The notes under the pieces: model-generated
Told to the model about the DNA's origin: nothing
Database searches by the model: none
The model's input: only the letters and a program-made list of their open reading frames with translations
Translations under genes and position numbers: made by a program
Shown: in pieces, positions 1 through 10,400 of the stretch
Numbering within the stretch: the stretch's first letter is position 1
How the letters are laid out: every line of letters begins with the position of its first letter
From: Candidatus Promineifilum breve
GTDB lineage: Bacteria; Chloroflexota; Anaerolineae; Promineifilales; Promineifilaceae
Direction of reading: 5' to 3'
Length of the DNA stretch: 64,000 nucleotides
Assembly (NCBI RefSeq): GCF_900066015.1
Contig: NZ_LN890655.1
Coordinates: forward strand, 3,450,726 to 3,514,725

Positions 1-1163
1 TCCATCTCCAGCGCCTCGGCCAGCTTGTTCATCTGGCATTCGGCGGCAAAAGCCCCCTGTGGCCCGCCAAAGCCGCGAAACGCGCCGCCGGGGATGTTGT
101 TGGTGGTCACGGCGTAGCTATCGACGTGGGCATTGGGGATGACGTAGGGGCCGGTGACCATCAGGTTGGCGTTGCCGAGTACCTTGGGGCTGGTGTAGGC
201 GTAAGCCCCGCTGTCGAGGATGAGTTCGGCCTCGACGGCGGTCAGTTTGCCGTCGCGCGTCGCGCCCCATTTGGTCTTCACCCACGCCTCGTGCCGCTTG
301 TGGTGGCCGATGATGCTTTCCTCGCGCGACCAGATGATGCGCACCGGCCGGTTGATGCCCCGTTCCTGCAGGCGCATGGCCGCCAGTCCCAGAACGATCT
401 GCAACGACATATCCTCGCGCCCGCCGAATGCCCCGCCGATGGCCGGATAGATAATGCGCACCTGATCGACCAGCAGCCCCAGCGCGTGGGCCACCTGCTC
501 CTGATCTTTGTGCGTCCATTGGCCGGCGATCTCGACCGTGACCCGGCCTTCCTTGTCGATATAGCCGACGCCGGCTTCGGGCTGCAAGTAGGCGTGCTCC
601 TGATGGGGCAGGTGGTATTCGCCCTCGACAATGACCTCGGCCTCGTTCCAGCCGGCGGCCATGTCACCCTTGCGGATCAGGTAATGCTTCAGGATATTGC
701 TGCCGTGCCACGGATGGAGCACCAGCTCGTCCTTCATCGCCTCGCGCACGTCGGTGACGACCGGCCGCTGTTCCCACTCCATGCGGATCAGGCTGCACGC
801 CTCGGCGGCGATGATTTCGCTTTCGGCGATCACCACGGCCACGTGATCCCCTTCCCACAGGCTGATGTCGGCGTGGGGGTTGCTGCTGCCGGGGCCGACG
901 AAGACCGGCTGGTCATAGATGCCCAGCCCGTACTCGTTGCGGGGCACGTCCCGCGCGGTCATGACGGCCACGACGCCGGGCAGAGCCTCGGCGGCGCTGG
1001 TGTCCAGCGACAGCAGGCGGGCATGGGGTTGGCCGCTGAAGAGGACGCGGCCGTGCAGCAGGTTCGGCGGTGTCAGGTCGCCGGGATAGTTGGCGCTGCC
1101 GGTTACCTTGTCGCGGGCATCAACGCGTTCCGTGACGCGCGCCCGAAAAATTTGGTCGGTCAT
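1..1163 (-). CDS. Xanthine dehydrogenase-family molybdopterin-binding subunit (partial, C-terminus off the window)
   Basis: Large molybdenum-cofactor subunit of a xanthine dehydrogenase/CO dehydrogenase-type hydroxylase, which oxidises purines, aldehydes or related substrates. About 387 residues are visible from the ATG at 1163. The N-terminus has the usual a/b hammerhead domain (VTGSANYPGDL, then EGDHVAVVIAES). Molybdopterin-domain motifs GGAFGGRED and GGAFRGFGGPQG are clear. The gene continues beyond the left edge, so the catalytic glutamate region cannot be seen. It follows the FAD/2Fe-2S subunit on the same strand with a 94-base gap that holds a perfect hairpin. The exact substrate cannot be told from sequence. 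Confidence 0.93.
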   Translation of the reverse strand, partial: MTDQIFRARVTERVDARDKVTGSANYPGDLTPPNLLHGRVLFSGQPHARLLSLDTSAAEALPGVVAVMTARDVPRNEYGLGIYDQPVFVGPGSSNPHADISLWEGDHVAVVIAESEIIAAEACSLIRMEWEQRPVVTDVREAMKDELVLHPWHGSNILKHYLIRKGDMAAGWNEAEVIVEGEYHLPHQEHAYLQPEAGVGYIDKEGRVTVEIAGQWTHKDQEQVAHALGLLVDQVRIIYPAIGGAFGGREDMSLQIVLGLAAMRLQERGINRPVRIIWSREESIIGHHKRHEAWVKTKWGATRDGKLTAVEAELILDSGAYAYTSPKVLGNANLMVTGPYVIPNAHVDSYAVTTNNIPGGAFRGFGGPQGAFAAECQMNKLAEALEM

Positions 1164-1180
1164 GGTACTTCCTTAAGAAG

Positions 1181-1245
1181 AGAATCCACAGATTTCACAG
1201 ATTACGCAGATTTCCAGAGAGCGATCTGTGAAATCTGTGGATTCT
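1181..1245. repeat. Intergenic palindrome, 22-bp perfect stem
   Basis: Bases 1181-1202 and 1224-1245 are perfect reverse complements around a 21-base loop. Each arm contains the degenerate 9-10 base motif CACAGATTT repeated. The element lies between two co-oriented subunit genes of one enzyme, so it may lower expression of the downstream gene or stabilise mRNA. There is no T-tract of a classical terminator. Similar elements lie at 25985-26054 and 62977-63061. Confidence 0.8.
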
Positions 1246-1257
1246 TCTATCTTTGTA

Positions 1258-2700
1258 TTAAACCATCTCGGCCGCCGCTTCGTGAACGGCCTCAATAATC
1301 TTGTAATACCCCGTACAACGGCACAGATTGCCGGAGAAAGCCTGCTCGATGTGGCTCAGTTCCGGCGCGGGCTGCTCTTCCAGCAGCTTGGCCCCGGACA
1401 TCAGGAAGCCGGGGATGCAGTAGCCGCACTGCACCGCGCCGGTGTTGATGAAGGCGCGCTGGATGGGATGCAACGCGCCGTTGTCGGCCAACCCCTCGAT
1501 GGTGACGATCGCCGCGCCATGCGCCCGCGCCGCCGGGACGAGGCAGGCCATCACGGCCATGCCGTCGAGATAGACGGTACAGGCCCCGCACTCCCCCTCG
1601 GCGCAGCCCTCTTTCGTGCCCGTCAGCAGCCCTTCCTCGCGCAGCCAGCGCAGCAGCGTCTTCCGCATACCCGGCGCGCTGATCGGCCGGCCGTTGACCG
1701 TGGCCGCGATGGGCGTGTCGGCGTCGAAGCCGGCGGCGTAATCGGCCCCGGTGGGGATGATACCGCCGGTGTCGCCCCACAGCATGGTCGGGTCGGGCCG
1801 CCAATTCTCGCGCTCGCGGCCGTCGCGCAGCGCTAACAGGGCGCGGCGGGTCATCACCTCGACCATCTCCGTGCGGTAGGCGGCCGGGCCGCGGATGTCG
1901 TCAATGGGCCGGGCGGCCGACGCGGCCAGCCCGGCGGCGACGGTGATCTCGTCGTCGGTCAGCGTTTTGCCCAGCAGATAGGACTCGGCCGCCTCGGCGT
2001 CGATGATCGTCGGGGCCACGGAGCCGAGGGCCAGCCGGACGCGGCTCACCGTGCGGTCGCCGGCGAAGTCGATGACGGCGGTGAGGTGGACGGTGGAAAT
2101 GGCCTGCGCCCGCCGCAAGCCCAGTTTAACGAAGATACCACGGGCCGTGGTGGGCAGGGGGGCAAAGACGATCTCGACCAGCATCTCGTCGGGGGCCATG
2201 ACCGTTTGGCGCACCCCGGTGTAAAAATCCTTCAGGGCTACCATGCGCCAGCCGCGCGTCGAGGCCAGGATCACCTGAGCGTCGAGGGCGCGCAACGCGG
2301 AGATGGTGTCGTTGGCCGGGCTGGCCGTCACCAGATTGCCGGCCACCGTGCCACGATTGCGCAACTGGGGCGAGGCGATCTCGACGCAGGCCTGGGCCAG
2401 CGGCAGGGCGTGGGCCACGATGAGCGGCGCGGCGACGACCTGGTTGTGCGTGACGAGCGCGCCGAGGTGAAGCTGGCCTTCGTCGTCCTGGGTGATGGCG
2501 TTGAGGTCGGGGATGCGCGTCACGTCGATGAGCACGCTAATATCTTTTCGTTGGCCGCGCTCCAGTTCGATCAGCAAATCGCTGCCGCCGGCGATGATGC
2601 GCGCGGCCTGGCCATGTTTCGCCAGCAGGGCCAGCGCCGTCGGCAGATCGCCGGGTATTTCGTAGCGTTCGATCTTGTGGGGAACCTGTGTTGAAAACAT
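1258..2700 (-). CDS. Fused FAD-binding and 2Fe-2S subunit of a xanthine dehydrogenase-type enzyme
   Basis: A 480-residue protein joining two subunits that are often separate. Residues 1 to about 290 are the FAD-binding domain ([33 protein letters not shown]), followed by its CO-dehydrogenase flavoprotein C-terminal domain. Residues from about 320 are the 2Fe-2S protein: CAEGECGAC for the plant-type cluster, then QCGYCIPGF and GNLCRCTGY for the second cluster. It passes electrons from the molybdenum subunit encoded next to it. I chose the ATG at 2700 because GGGAAGG precedes it; an upstream ATG at 2730 would add ten residues without a better ribosome site. Unlike XdhA-type proteins, the FAD part comes first and the iron-sulphur part last. 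Confidence 0.92.
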   Translation of the reverse strand: MFSTQVPHKIERYEIPGDLPTALALLAKHGQAARIIAGGSDLLIELERGQRKDISVLIDVTRIPDLNAITQDDEGQLHLGALVTHNQVVAAPLIVAHALPLAQACVEIASPQLRNRGTVAGNLVTASPANDTISALRALDAQVILASTRGWRMVALKDFYTGVRQTVMAPDEMLVEIVFAPLPTTARGIFVKLGLRRAQAISTVHLTAVIDFAGDRTVSRVRLALGSVAPTIIDAEAAESYLLGKTLTDDEITVAAGLAASAARPIDDIRGPAAYRTEMVEVMTRRALLALRDGRERENWRPDPTMLWGDTGGIIPTGADYAAGFDADTPIAATVNGRPISAPGMRKTLLRWLREEGLLTGTKEGCAEGECGACTVYLDGMAVMACLVPAARAHGAAIVTIEGLADNGALHPIQRAFINTGAVQCGYCIPGFLMSGAKLLEEQPAPELSHIEQAFSGNLCRCTGYYKIIEAVHEAAAEMV

Positions 2701-2735
2701 ACGACCTTCCCAAGTAATAATTACGACCACCCCGC

Positions 2736-2776
2736 ACTGGTCAGTGGTCTGCGGTCAGTGGTCAGTGGTCAGCAGT
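2736..2776. repeat. Heptanucleotide tandem repeat (GGTCAGT type)
   Basis: The 7-base word GGTCAGT and close variants are repeated about five times. The repeat overlaps the 3' end of the XdhC-like gene, so the last residues of that protein (RRLLTTDH) are encoded by it. Compare the 7-base repeats at 29076-29162 and 30971-31037, which have a different word. Confidence 0.75.
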
Positions 2777-3582
2777 CGTCTGTCCGCCATCTCCTCGCCC
2801 GTGCCGCCCCGCTTGGCCATGATGATTTGGGCCATGATGCTGACGGCGATCTCCTGCGGCGATTCGGCGTTCAGTTCCAGGCCGATAGGCGAGGTGACGC
2901 GGGCCAATTTGTCGGCCGGCAGGCCATCGGCCAGCAGTTGGCGCTTCGTCTCTTGCCAGCGGCGGCGGCTGCCCATCACGCCGATGGTGGCCGCCGGGGT
3001 GTCGAGCAGGGTCGGCAGCAATTGCCGATCCAGCCCGACGTTGCGCGTGACCAACGCCAGATGGGCGCGGCCGTCGATGGGCTGGGCGGCGAGTAGTTCT
3101 TCCAAAGGGCCGCTTAACAGCACGTCGGCGTCGGGTACGTTTTCCCGCGTGGCTAACTCCGCCCGGTCATCCCAGGCGACGACGCGAAAGCCCAGCCATT
3201 TGCCCAACGCGGCAAGGGCGCGGCCGACGTGGCCGCAGCCGAGGACGTAGAGCGTATCGGGCGCGAGGTGCGGCTCGACGTAGATTTCGACGCTGCCGCC
3301 GCACACGCCGGGATCGCCACGCTGCGGATCGACCAGGGCGTAGGGCACGAGGCGCGTCTGGCCGTCGCGCAACGCTTCCAGGGCGGCGGCCACGACGCGC
3401 GACTCCATCTCCCCCCCGCCGATTGTGCCCAGGGTGCGGCCGTCGCCATAGACCAGCATCTTCGTCCCCGCGTGGCGCGGCACCGACCCCTGGTCGCGGA
3501 TGATGACGGCCAGGGCGACCGGTTCACGCCGCTTCTGGGCGGCGAGGAGTTCTGCGAGTACGGACTGATCTTCGCCGTTCAT
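2755..3582 (-). CDS. XdhC/CoxI-family molybdenum cofactor maturation factor
   Basis: A 275-residue XdhC-family protein. Family members bind the molybdenum cofactor and help sulphurate and insert it into xanthine dehydrogenase. The N-terminal XdhC/CoxI domain has GSVPRHAGTKMLV and GTIGGGEMESRVV; the C-terminal Rossmann domain has VLGCGHVGRALA and VTRNVGLDRQLL. It lies directly upstream of the FAD/2Fe-2S fusion on the same strand, which fits a maturation role for this enzyme. The C-terminal tail runs into a 7-base tandem repeat and is probably not conserved. Confidence 0.93.
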   Translation of the reverse strand: MNGEDQSVLAELLAAQKRREPVALAVIIRDQGSVPRHAGTKMLVYGDGRTLGTIGGGEMESRVVAAALEALRDGQTRLVPYALVDPQRGDPGVCGGSVEIYVEPHLAPDTLYVLGCGHVGRALAALGKWLGFRVVAWDDRAELATRENVPDADVLLSGPLEELLAAQPIDGRAHLALVTRNVGLDRQLLPTLLDTPAATIGVMGSRRRWQETKRQLLADGLPADKLARVTSPIGLELNAESPQEIAVSIMAQIIMAKRGGTGEEMADRRLLTTDH

Positions 3583-3592
3583 TGATTACAAA

Positions 3593-3660
3593 AGACCTGA
3601 CAGGTCGGCGGGCAAAGGTGCAGGTCAATCGAAAGACGCTTCCGCCGACCTGTCAGGTCT
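3593..3660. repeat. Intergenic palindrome, 19-bp perfect stem
   Basis: Bases 3593-3611 and 3642-3660 are perfect reverse complements (AGACCTGACAGGTCGGCGG and its complement), with a 30-base loop. Each arm itself contains the small palindrome GACCTGACAGGTC. It lies between the lipoprotein gene and the XdhC gene, both read leftwards, and has no T-tract. Confidence 0.85.
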
Positions 3661-3669
3661 GGAAATGCG

Positions 3670-4077
3670 CTAGGGTCGCTCCAGACACCATTCCGACACC
3701 CAGCCGATCTTGCCCTGATCGTTGACGCGATAGAAGAGGTGCGGGAATTCGGTCGCCACGCCGATGAGCGGCTGGCCGTTGACCGCGCCGATCAGGGAGC
3801 GCTGGCTCAACTCCTGCACGGTCACCAGGTTACCTTCCAGAAAAAAGCGGTCGTGGAGGGTGACGACCGGGGCGACGGAGCCGGCTAATACGGCGCGCTG
3901 CTCATCGGGCAACGTACCGCATTGCCCGTGGAGCGCGCACGTTTCGGTGCAAGCAATCTTCGCCTGTTCTTCCACGGCAAAGGGCACGTTCTCGTCGCCG
4001 CCGCCGCGACAGGCCGCCAACAGCCACAGCAGGGCGCAACAGGCGACGGCAAGGGTGATGGGACGCAGGCGGGACAT
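3670..4077 (-). CDS. Small secreted lipoprotein of unknown function
   Basis: A 135-residue protein with a lipoprotein signal peptide: a basic start, a hydrophobic stretch, then the lipobox LLAAC at about residues 19-23. The mature part is small and has four more cysteines. The C-terminal section (FPHLFYRVNDQGKIGWVSEW) resembles the end of a bacterial SH3-like fold, but this is weak. It is transcribed in the same direction as the molybdenum hydroxylase genes but separated by a long palindrome, so a shared function is not supported. Confidence 0.75.
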   Translation of the reverse strand: MSRLRPITLAVACCALLWLLAACRGGGDENVPFAVEEQAKIACTETCALHGQCGTLPDEQRAVLAGSVAPVVTLHDRFFLEGNLVTVQELSQRSLIGAVNGQPLIGVATEFPHLFYRVNDQGKIGWVSEWCLERP

Positions 4078-4180
4078 CGTCTACGTAGTTTAACAAATCC
4101 ACTCGTAGTAGGCGATTGATTGTCATATGGTTTGGAGCGGCGGGTTGGATGATGTTTAACAAACAAATGGACATATTCAC

Positions 4181-4294
4181 CCGATGGATGAATCCATCGG
4201 CTGCGACACAAAACCGCGTTAAAACGCGTTGCCGGCGCCTCTGCAACCGGCTTCAGCCGGGTTTTGTGTAACAGGCGCGGGTTTGAACCCGCGC
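4181..4294. repeat. Cluster of four short hairpins between genes
   Basis: This 339-base gap (4078-4416) contains four inverted repeats: 4181-4200 (9-bp arms), 4215-4228 (CGCGTT/AACGCG), 4247-4260 (CCGGC-TTCA-GCCGG) and 4275-4294 (8-bp arms around TTGA). An outer 10-bp pairing, 4206-4215 with 4260-4269, can enclose the middle two. The rest of the gap is AT-rich with no ORF I would support. The element at 53953-54023 has a similar build. Confidence 0.75.
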
Positions 4295-4354
4295 TGAGAA
4301 TACGTTGATTATTTATATTAACGTCAACATCCCGCGCTGTTACGCACAATATAG

Positions 4355-4392
4355 AAAAAAGCCGCGGTGGCCGGCCATCCAGCCACCTCGGC
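4355..4392 (-). terminator. Rho-independent terminator of the macroglobulin gene
   Basis: Read on the minus strand, an 11-bp GC-rich stem (4382-4392 with 4361-4371, one mismatch) and a 10-base loop are followed by six T residues (A6 at 4355-4360 on the plus strand). It begins about 25 bases after the stop codon of the large gene at 4417. Confidence 0.85.
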
Positions 4393-4416
4393 TTTATCAA
4401 ATGATCAGGTGCTTAT

Positions 4417-7400
4417 CTACTCAGTAATCGTAAAGATCGCCCCCTCCGAGCGGCCGAAGACCTCCGGGAAGTAATCCTCGCGGGCCGTGGCCGGCATCAC
4501 CTGATACGTGCCGGGGATGTTGGGTTGCAGGAAGTAGGTGTACTGGTAGGTTCCGGCCGGCAGGAACTGGCTCAGGAACACGACCTTCTCGTCGCGATAC
4601 TGGATGTGGTCGAAGTACCACCAGCCCCAGAAGCCGTCAGCGAACTCGTTCTCGGCCGGGACGATGCTGCCGCCGCGGCCCGATTCGCTGGTCAGCAAAT
4701 TGGGGTCGATGGCGTCGGTGCCGGCCGGGATGGGGTCTTCCACCAGGACGTAGACGCGGTCGTTGGGCACGATGACCGTCAACTCGACGCGCACCCGTTC
4801 GCCGGCGGCGATGCCGGCGATCGGCTCGCATGTTTCCGTGGCTGGATCGCAGGCCGCGTCAAAGTAGCGCCGCGCCACCGTGAAGCCGCGGCTGATGGGA
4901 TCGAGCTGCTCCACGGCGATGGCGCTGTTGAGGCGCAACGTGTAGTAGAGCCGGCCGTCCCCCTCGCCGCGCTGGAAGTCGAAGAAGTTGGTGTCATCGG
5001 TCAGTAGCTCGCTGAGCGGAATCTCGACGGTCTCCGCCGCGGTGGGGTCATCGGGCGTGAAGCTGCCCGCCGCCCGCGACTGGAGATTGACCAGCAGTTC
5101 GTAGGCGTAATCGGGTTCCAATTCGCCCGAGGCGGCCATCCACTTGCTGAGGGCTGACACGCTCCAGGCGGTCGTGTGGAGCGTCGACCACGTTTCCGCC
5201 TGGCGCGCGACCATCAGCCAACGCACGGCCGGCGGCAACAATGGGCTGTCCGGTTGCAGTTGGGCCAGCGCCTCGACGACCATCGCCGTGCCGCGGATGT
5301 CGCTGCTCAGATTCAGGAAGTCGGTCTCGTCGTCTTCCCAATGCGCGCCGGTGGCGCTCATGATGACCTCGTCGTTCAGGTCGGTCAGTAGCGCGTCCTG
5401 ATTGTCGCCGGTCGCGCCTGCCGCGTCGTAGGCCAGCGCCAGCAGCGCCTTGGCATACGGATCGAGCAGCGCGCGATGCTCGGCCACCAGTTCGTCGGCG
5501 TCCTCCAGAATATCCTCGCCCGCCTGGGCCACGACGTAGAGGAAGAAAGCCTGGCGGTTAGCCTCGCTGGCGTCGCCCAATTGATTGACCGGGGCCAGCC
5601 GGCCGCTGACATACTCGGCGCCGCTGTCGATGACTGTAGCATCGACCTCATAGCCGAGTTCGGCCGCCCGCGTCAGGGCCAGCAAGGATTGGGCGCTGAT
5701 CCACGGGTCGCTCTCGGCGCTGAAGCACCAGCCCCAGCCGCCGCCGGCCATTTGCAGGGCGGCCAGCTTGGCGGCGTCGGCGGCGTTGCGTTCGGCCAGC
5801 GTCGTCGCCATGTCGGCCATGTCAAGATCGAGATCGCGGATGGCCATCTCGACGGCCGTATTGTGCAGCAGCCGGTCGGCCAGCGATCCGGCGCACTCGA
5901 TGAAGGGCACCACCGGATCGTTGATGACCTCGAACGATTCGACGATGGCTGCGGCCAGCGACGGCTGGAGCCGCACCAGCACTTCGCCCTGGGTCTGGTT
6001 GACCCCCTGCGGCAGCACCACGGCCTCCACGCGCCGCCCGGCCTCGTCCAGTTCGCCGGCCGTCGCCACGAAGTCGCGGCCGTCGTAGCGATAGATGGGC
6101 AGCAGCGCGTCGGGGCCGATGCCCAGCGTGGGCTTGCTGGCGTCGCTGTAGTCACCGCCGGCCACGCGGAAGGTCAGATCGGCCGAGGCCACGTCCTCGA
6201 CCGTGACCGGCCAGGTGACCAGCACGCGGCCGTCGGCCGGCACGGTGACGGTCTGCTCGGTCGGGCCGTCAATGGCCAGGCCGCTCGCTTCCAGCGTGAC
6301 CGTGGCCTCGATGGCGGCGTCGGTGTTGTTATTGACGTTGGCCCCCAGCGACAGCGTGTCGCCCACGGTGAAGAAGCGCGGCGTCACCGGCCGGATGATG
6401 AGCGGCAGGCGGGCCAGGATGTCGGCGCTGGCCTGCCCCACACGGGTATCGGTGGTGGCCGCCTTGCTGTGCATCCGCCAGGTGGTCACGTTGTCGGGCA
6501 GCGGCACTTCGACCGAAACGCGGCCGTCGGCGTCGGTCAACACCTTGGCTTCCCAATAGGCGGTGTCGCGGAAGTCGCGGCGCACGTCGTCCTCGCCCGG
6601 CAGGCGCAGCGATTCCAGCCCCTCGTCGGCCCCGCCGCCGCCACCACCGCCGCCGCCGGGCAGCGGTTCTTCGATCTCCAGCCCTTCGCCGGTGACCAGC
6701 AGGCCGGAGCCGATGGTGCTCCGCAGCGGTTGCGGCGAGTAGAACGCTTCCAGGATGTGGGGGGCGTTGTCTTCTTTCAGAAGGAGCACGGCCAGATCGA
6801 CCAGCGACAGCGAGACCTCGGCCTGCACCGGCGCGCCCGCCTGATCGGTCACGACCACGTCGAACGTCGCCGTGTCGCCTGGGGCGTATTCTTCGGCCCC
6901 CGGCGTGATGGTGACGTTGAGATCGAACTGATCCGGCGGCACGGTCAATTCGGCGAAGCCGATGCGGATGTCGGCGTAGGGGAAGTCGGCGTCGGCCGGA
7001 TCGACCGGCTTGATGGCGACGACCGTGATGTGGACGTTGGGCGCATACGCCTCGGTGATGGGTATCTCCAACACCTGGCTACCACTGACGGTCACGACCT
7101 GTTGATCGATGATGTTGCCGCGCTCGATGACCAGCCAGGCATTGACCGGCTGGGCAAAAGGCGACTGCACCAGGACGCGGGCCGTTTCGCCGGCGCGGTA
7201 TTCGTTGCGGTCGGGCGTCACTTCCATCGTGCGCATGTTGGGGTCGGTGCGCCAGCCGGCGAAGGTCTCATCGACCGACCACAGCCCCAGGCTGCTGAGT
7301 TGTTGCCGGCCGCCGCCGTCGGTCAGCGTGGCCACGGCCAGATACATGCCGCCCGATTCGGGCGTGAAGGTGGCCGTGGCCTCGCCGCCGGCGTCGGTCG

Positions 7401-10400
7401 TCACGGATTGGCGGCCGACCTCGGTATCGACCGGCGTCCAGCGCGTCGTCCTCATGCCAAATTCGGCCACGCGCTCGCTCTCCCACTCGCGCTCGTAGAA
7501 GACCACCTCGACCGCCTGATTGCCCAGCGGCTCGCCGGCCCAATCAACAGACAGCAGGTCGATGGTCACCTCGTCGCCGGCGTCAACCAGCGTATTGGCC
7601 GCGCGCAGCCCGACGTAGGCGTCGGCACTGTGGAAGGTAACGGTGGCCCGGCCAGTGACCGGGAACTCGCCCAGCCCGCCGACGGTCGCCTCGACGGTGA
7701 CCTGCCGGCTGCCGGCTTCGAGTTCATCCAGCATTTCGGCCGGCAGGGGGATGGTCACGTTGCCGGCGGCGTCGGTCTCGCCGTTGCCGCTGCCGACGTT
7801 TTCCTCCAGTCCGCCGCCACCGAAGACGAATGGATCCACCACGTAGTTGAAATCGGCGCTATCGCCAAAGGTGAAGGGTGGGTTGACCTCGAAGGTCGGC
7901 ACGAACTCGACGGCGGTGATATTCCAGGTGACCGGCAGCCCGGCGGCCGAGCCGCCGAACAGGTAGGTGGCGTTGACGGTGACGTTGGTCGCCGCGCCGC
8001 GCAGCAGTTCCGGTTGCTCCGGCGTCACCAGCACCTCGAATTCCGGCGCGCGATATTCGGCCACGGTAAACGTGCGGCTCGATAGCCAGAAATCGCCGGT
8101 GATGTTGAAGGAGTACGTGCCCAGCGGCATGTCATCCGGCAGGGCGAACTCGCCTGCGAAAACGCCATCCTCGTCGAGCGTGACGGTGAAGGTTTCGCTG
8201 AAGCCTTCCTCGCCCATGAAGAAGTTGGGGTTGACCGACAGTTCCAACTCGGTCACGTCGGGCAGTTCGTAGCGGCCGAACTGGGGATGGCGCACGATGC
8301 CCTTGAAGAACACGGTGTCGCCCGGCCGGTAGATGGGCCGGTCGGTGTAGATGTAGGCGAAGAGGGCTTGCTCCGGGCCGGTGTCAACGGTGAGGCCCAG
8401 GTTCCAGACGCTGATATTGCCCGTCCACAGCGTGGAGGCCAGCCCGAAGCCCGGCGCGCCAGGTTCGTTGGCGACGACGGCCACGCCTTCCAGATAGCTC
8501 TCCGCCGGATCATAGTCGAAGCGAGCGAAGCCATTGGCGTCGGTGACGGCCGTGCCGGCCTCCTCGCCACTGCGGCGGTAGAGGGTCAGGTCAAGACCGC
8601 CCACCGGCTCGCCCGTCGCCAGGTCGGTGGCCCACACGTTGACCTCGCCATACATCTCCTTGATGACCAGATTGGTATCGCCCACGACCAGCAGCACGTT
8701 GCGGTTTTGCCACCAGTTCGTGTCGCTGCTGAGTTCGGGGGACGTCACGCGCAACCGGTAGAGGCCGGTCGGCAGCACGCCGCCCGCGGCCAATTGCACC
8801 GGGGACACGCTTAGCTCGTCGGCCGGGCCGGTGGGCGTGATCGTCGTCCGGAAAATCGGCTCGCCCGTCGGCTCCTGTTCGTACATCAGGTAGGTGTTGA
8901 AGACCAAATTGGTATCGACGCCGATGTCGTAGAGTTCGACGGTCACTTCGCCGATGTTGCGCGACAGCACCTGCACATCACTGGGGAAGCTGGTGCTCAG
9001 TTGGGCCACCTCGCGCGGCAGGTTGAACGAGGCCATGGGCGGGATGGGCGCGGCCGTGAAGGTGAAGGTGAAATCTTCGCCCAGGGTATTGCCATAGGGG
9101 TCGGCGGCCGAGGCCGGCACGGTGACGGTGTATTCGGTGTCGGGCGTCAAGGTGAATTGAACGTAGACCGAATAGCCCTCATCCCACTGGCTGATGAAAT
9201 AGTCCACGTCTTCGGGCGTGGGGGTGATGATGAGCTGATCTTCAATCGTCTCGTCGTTCATCGGCGAGGCGAACTCGATGGAAAAGCCGTTGCCGAACAT
9301 ATCGGCCACCGCGCCGTCGGCCGGGTAGGTGTTCAGAATGGCCGGCAGCGGGATGGTGCTGAAGGTGCTGACGTGATCGTCTTCCATCGTGGCCGCGCCG
9401 TTGATATCGGTCGCCGCGGCGGCAACGGTCAGGGTGTATTCGTCGCCCAACGGCAGCGGATCGACCGGCGTGATGTCGACCGAGCGGTTATCGCGCCAGG
9501 CGAACGTGACCGGCACGGCCGCGCCATCGCTATTCGCCAGGCTGGTGGCGGCCTCGACGCCGCCCATGTCCATCGGCATGTTGAAGATGACCAGGATCGA
9601 CGCATCCGGCGCCACGCGTGCTTTCTCGTTCTCCGGCTCCGTCAGCACCACGTCGGGCGGCAGGGTGGTGAAGCTCCAGGTAGGGGCGTCGGCCAGCGGG
9701 CTGCCGGTGAGGTCGGTCAGCGCCGGATCGACACTGACGGTGTAGGTCGTGGCCCCGGCCAGCGGCGGGTCGGGCATGAAGCGATAGATGCTGGTGGCCG
9801 TCCATTCGCCCGTGCCCGTGGCGGGCGGGTCAAAGGTCAATGGTTGGGGCAAGCCGCTCTGTTCGCCGCTGCTCAGCAGAGGCACGACCGGCTTGTCGAA
9901 GACGACGGTGATAATGGCATCGGTCTGCACGGTGCCGGCGTTATCGGCCGGGATGACCTGGGTAACTTGCAGCGGGCCGGTGGCCTGGATGGCGAACTCG
10001 ACCGGCTGCGACAGCGTCTGGCCGTTGGCCGCGCCGGCGCTGTCGGCGATGCGCACGTTGTAGGTCTGGCCCAGCTCCAGCGGTTCGGCGGGGGTGAAGA
10101 CGGCCGTATCCGGCTCCGGCCAGCTCAATTCGCCGGCCACCGGCGGATCGAGCGTGAAGGCCGCCTCGACCGAACTCTGATCCATCGGCTGGTCGAAGCG
10201 CACGGTGATGGGCGTCTCCAGGCCGACTTCCTGGCCGGGCCGCGGATCGCTGGCGATGACTTGCGGCGGCCAGTCGATGTCCTCGACCGGCACGGGGCGG
10301 GCGACGATGGGGGCGGCCGTCGGTTCCGCTTCGGCCGCCGGTTCCGCGGTCGGTTCGGCCGGGGCGGCGGCTTCGGTCGGCTCGATTTCGGCCGGCGACG

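Noticed and set aside
5476-8085. 869-residue plus-strand open frame opposite the macroglobulin gene
   Set aside because: It is the antisense of a clear coding gene; its sequence is low-complexity, rich in Gly, His, Arg and Gln, and shows no family pattern. High GC keeps antisense frames open.
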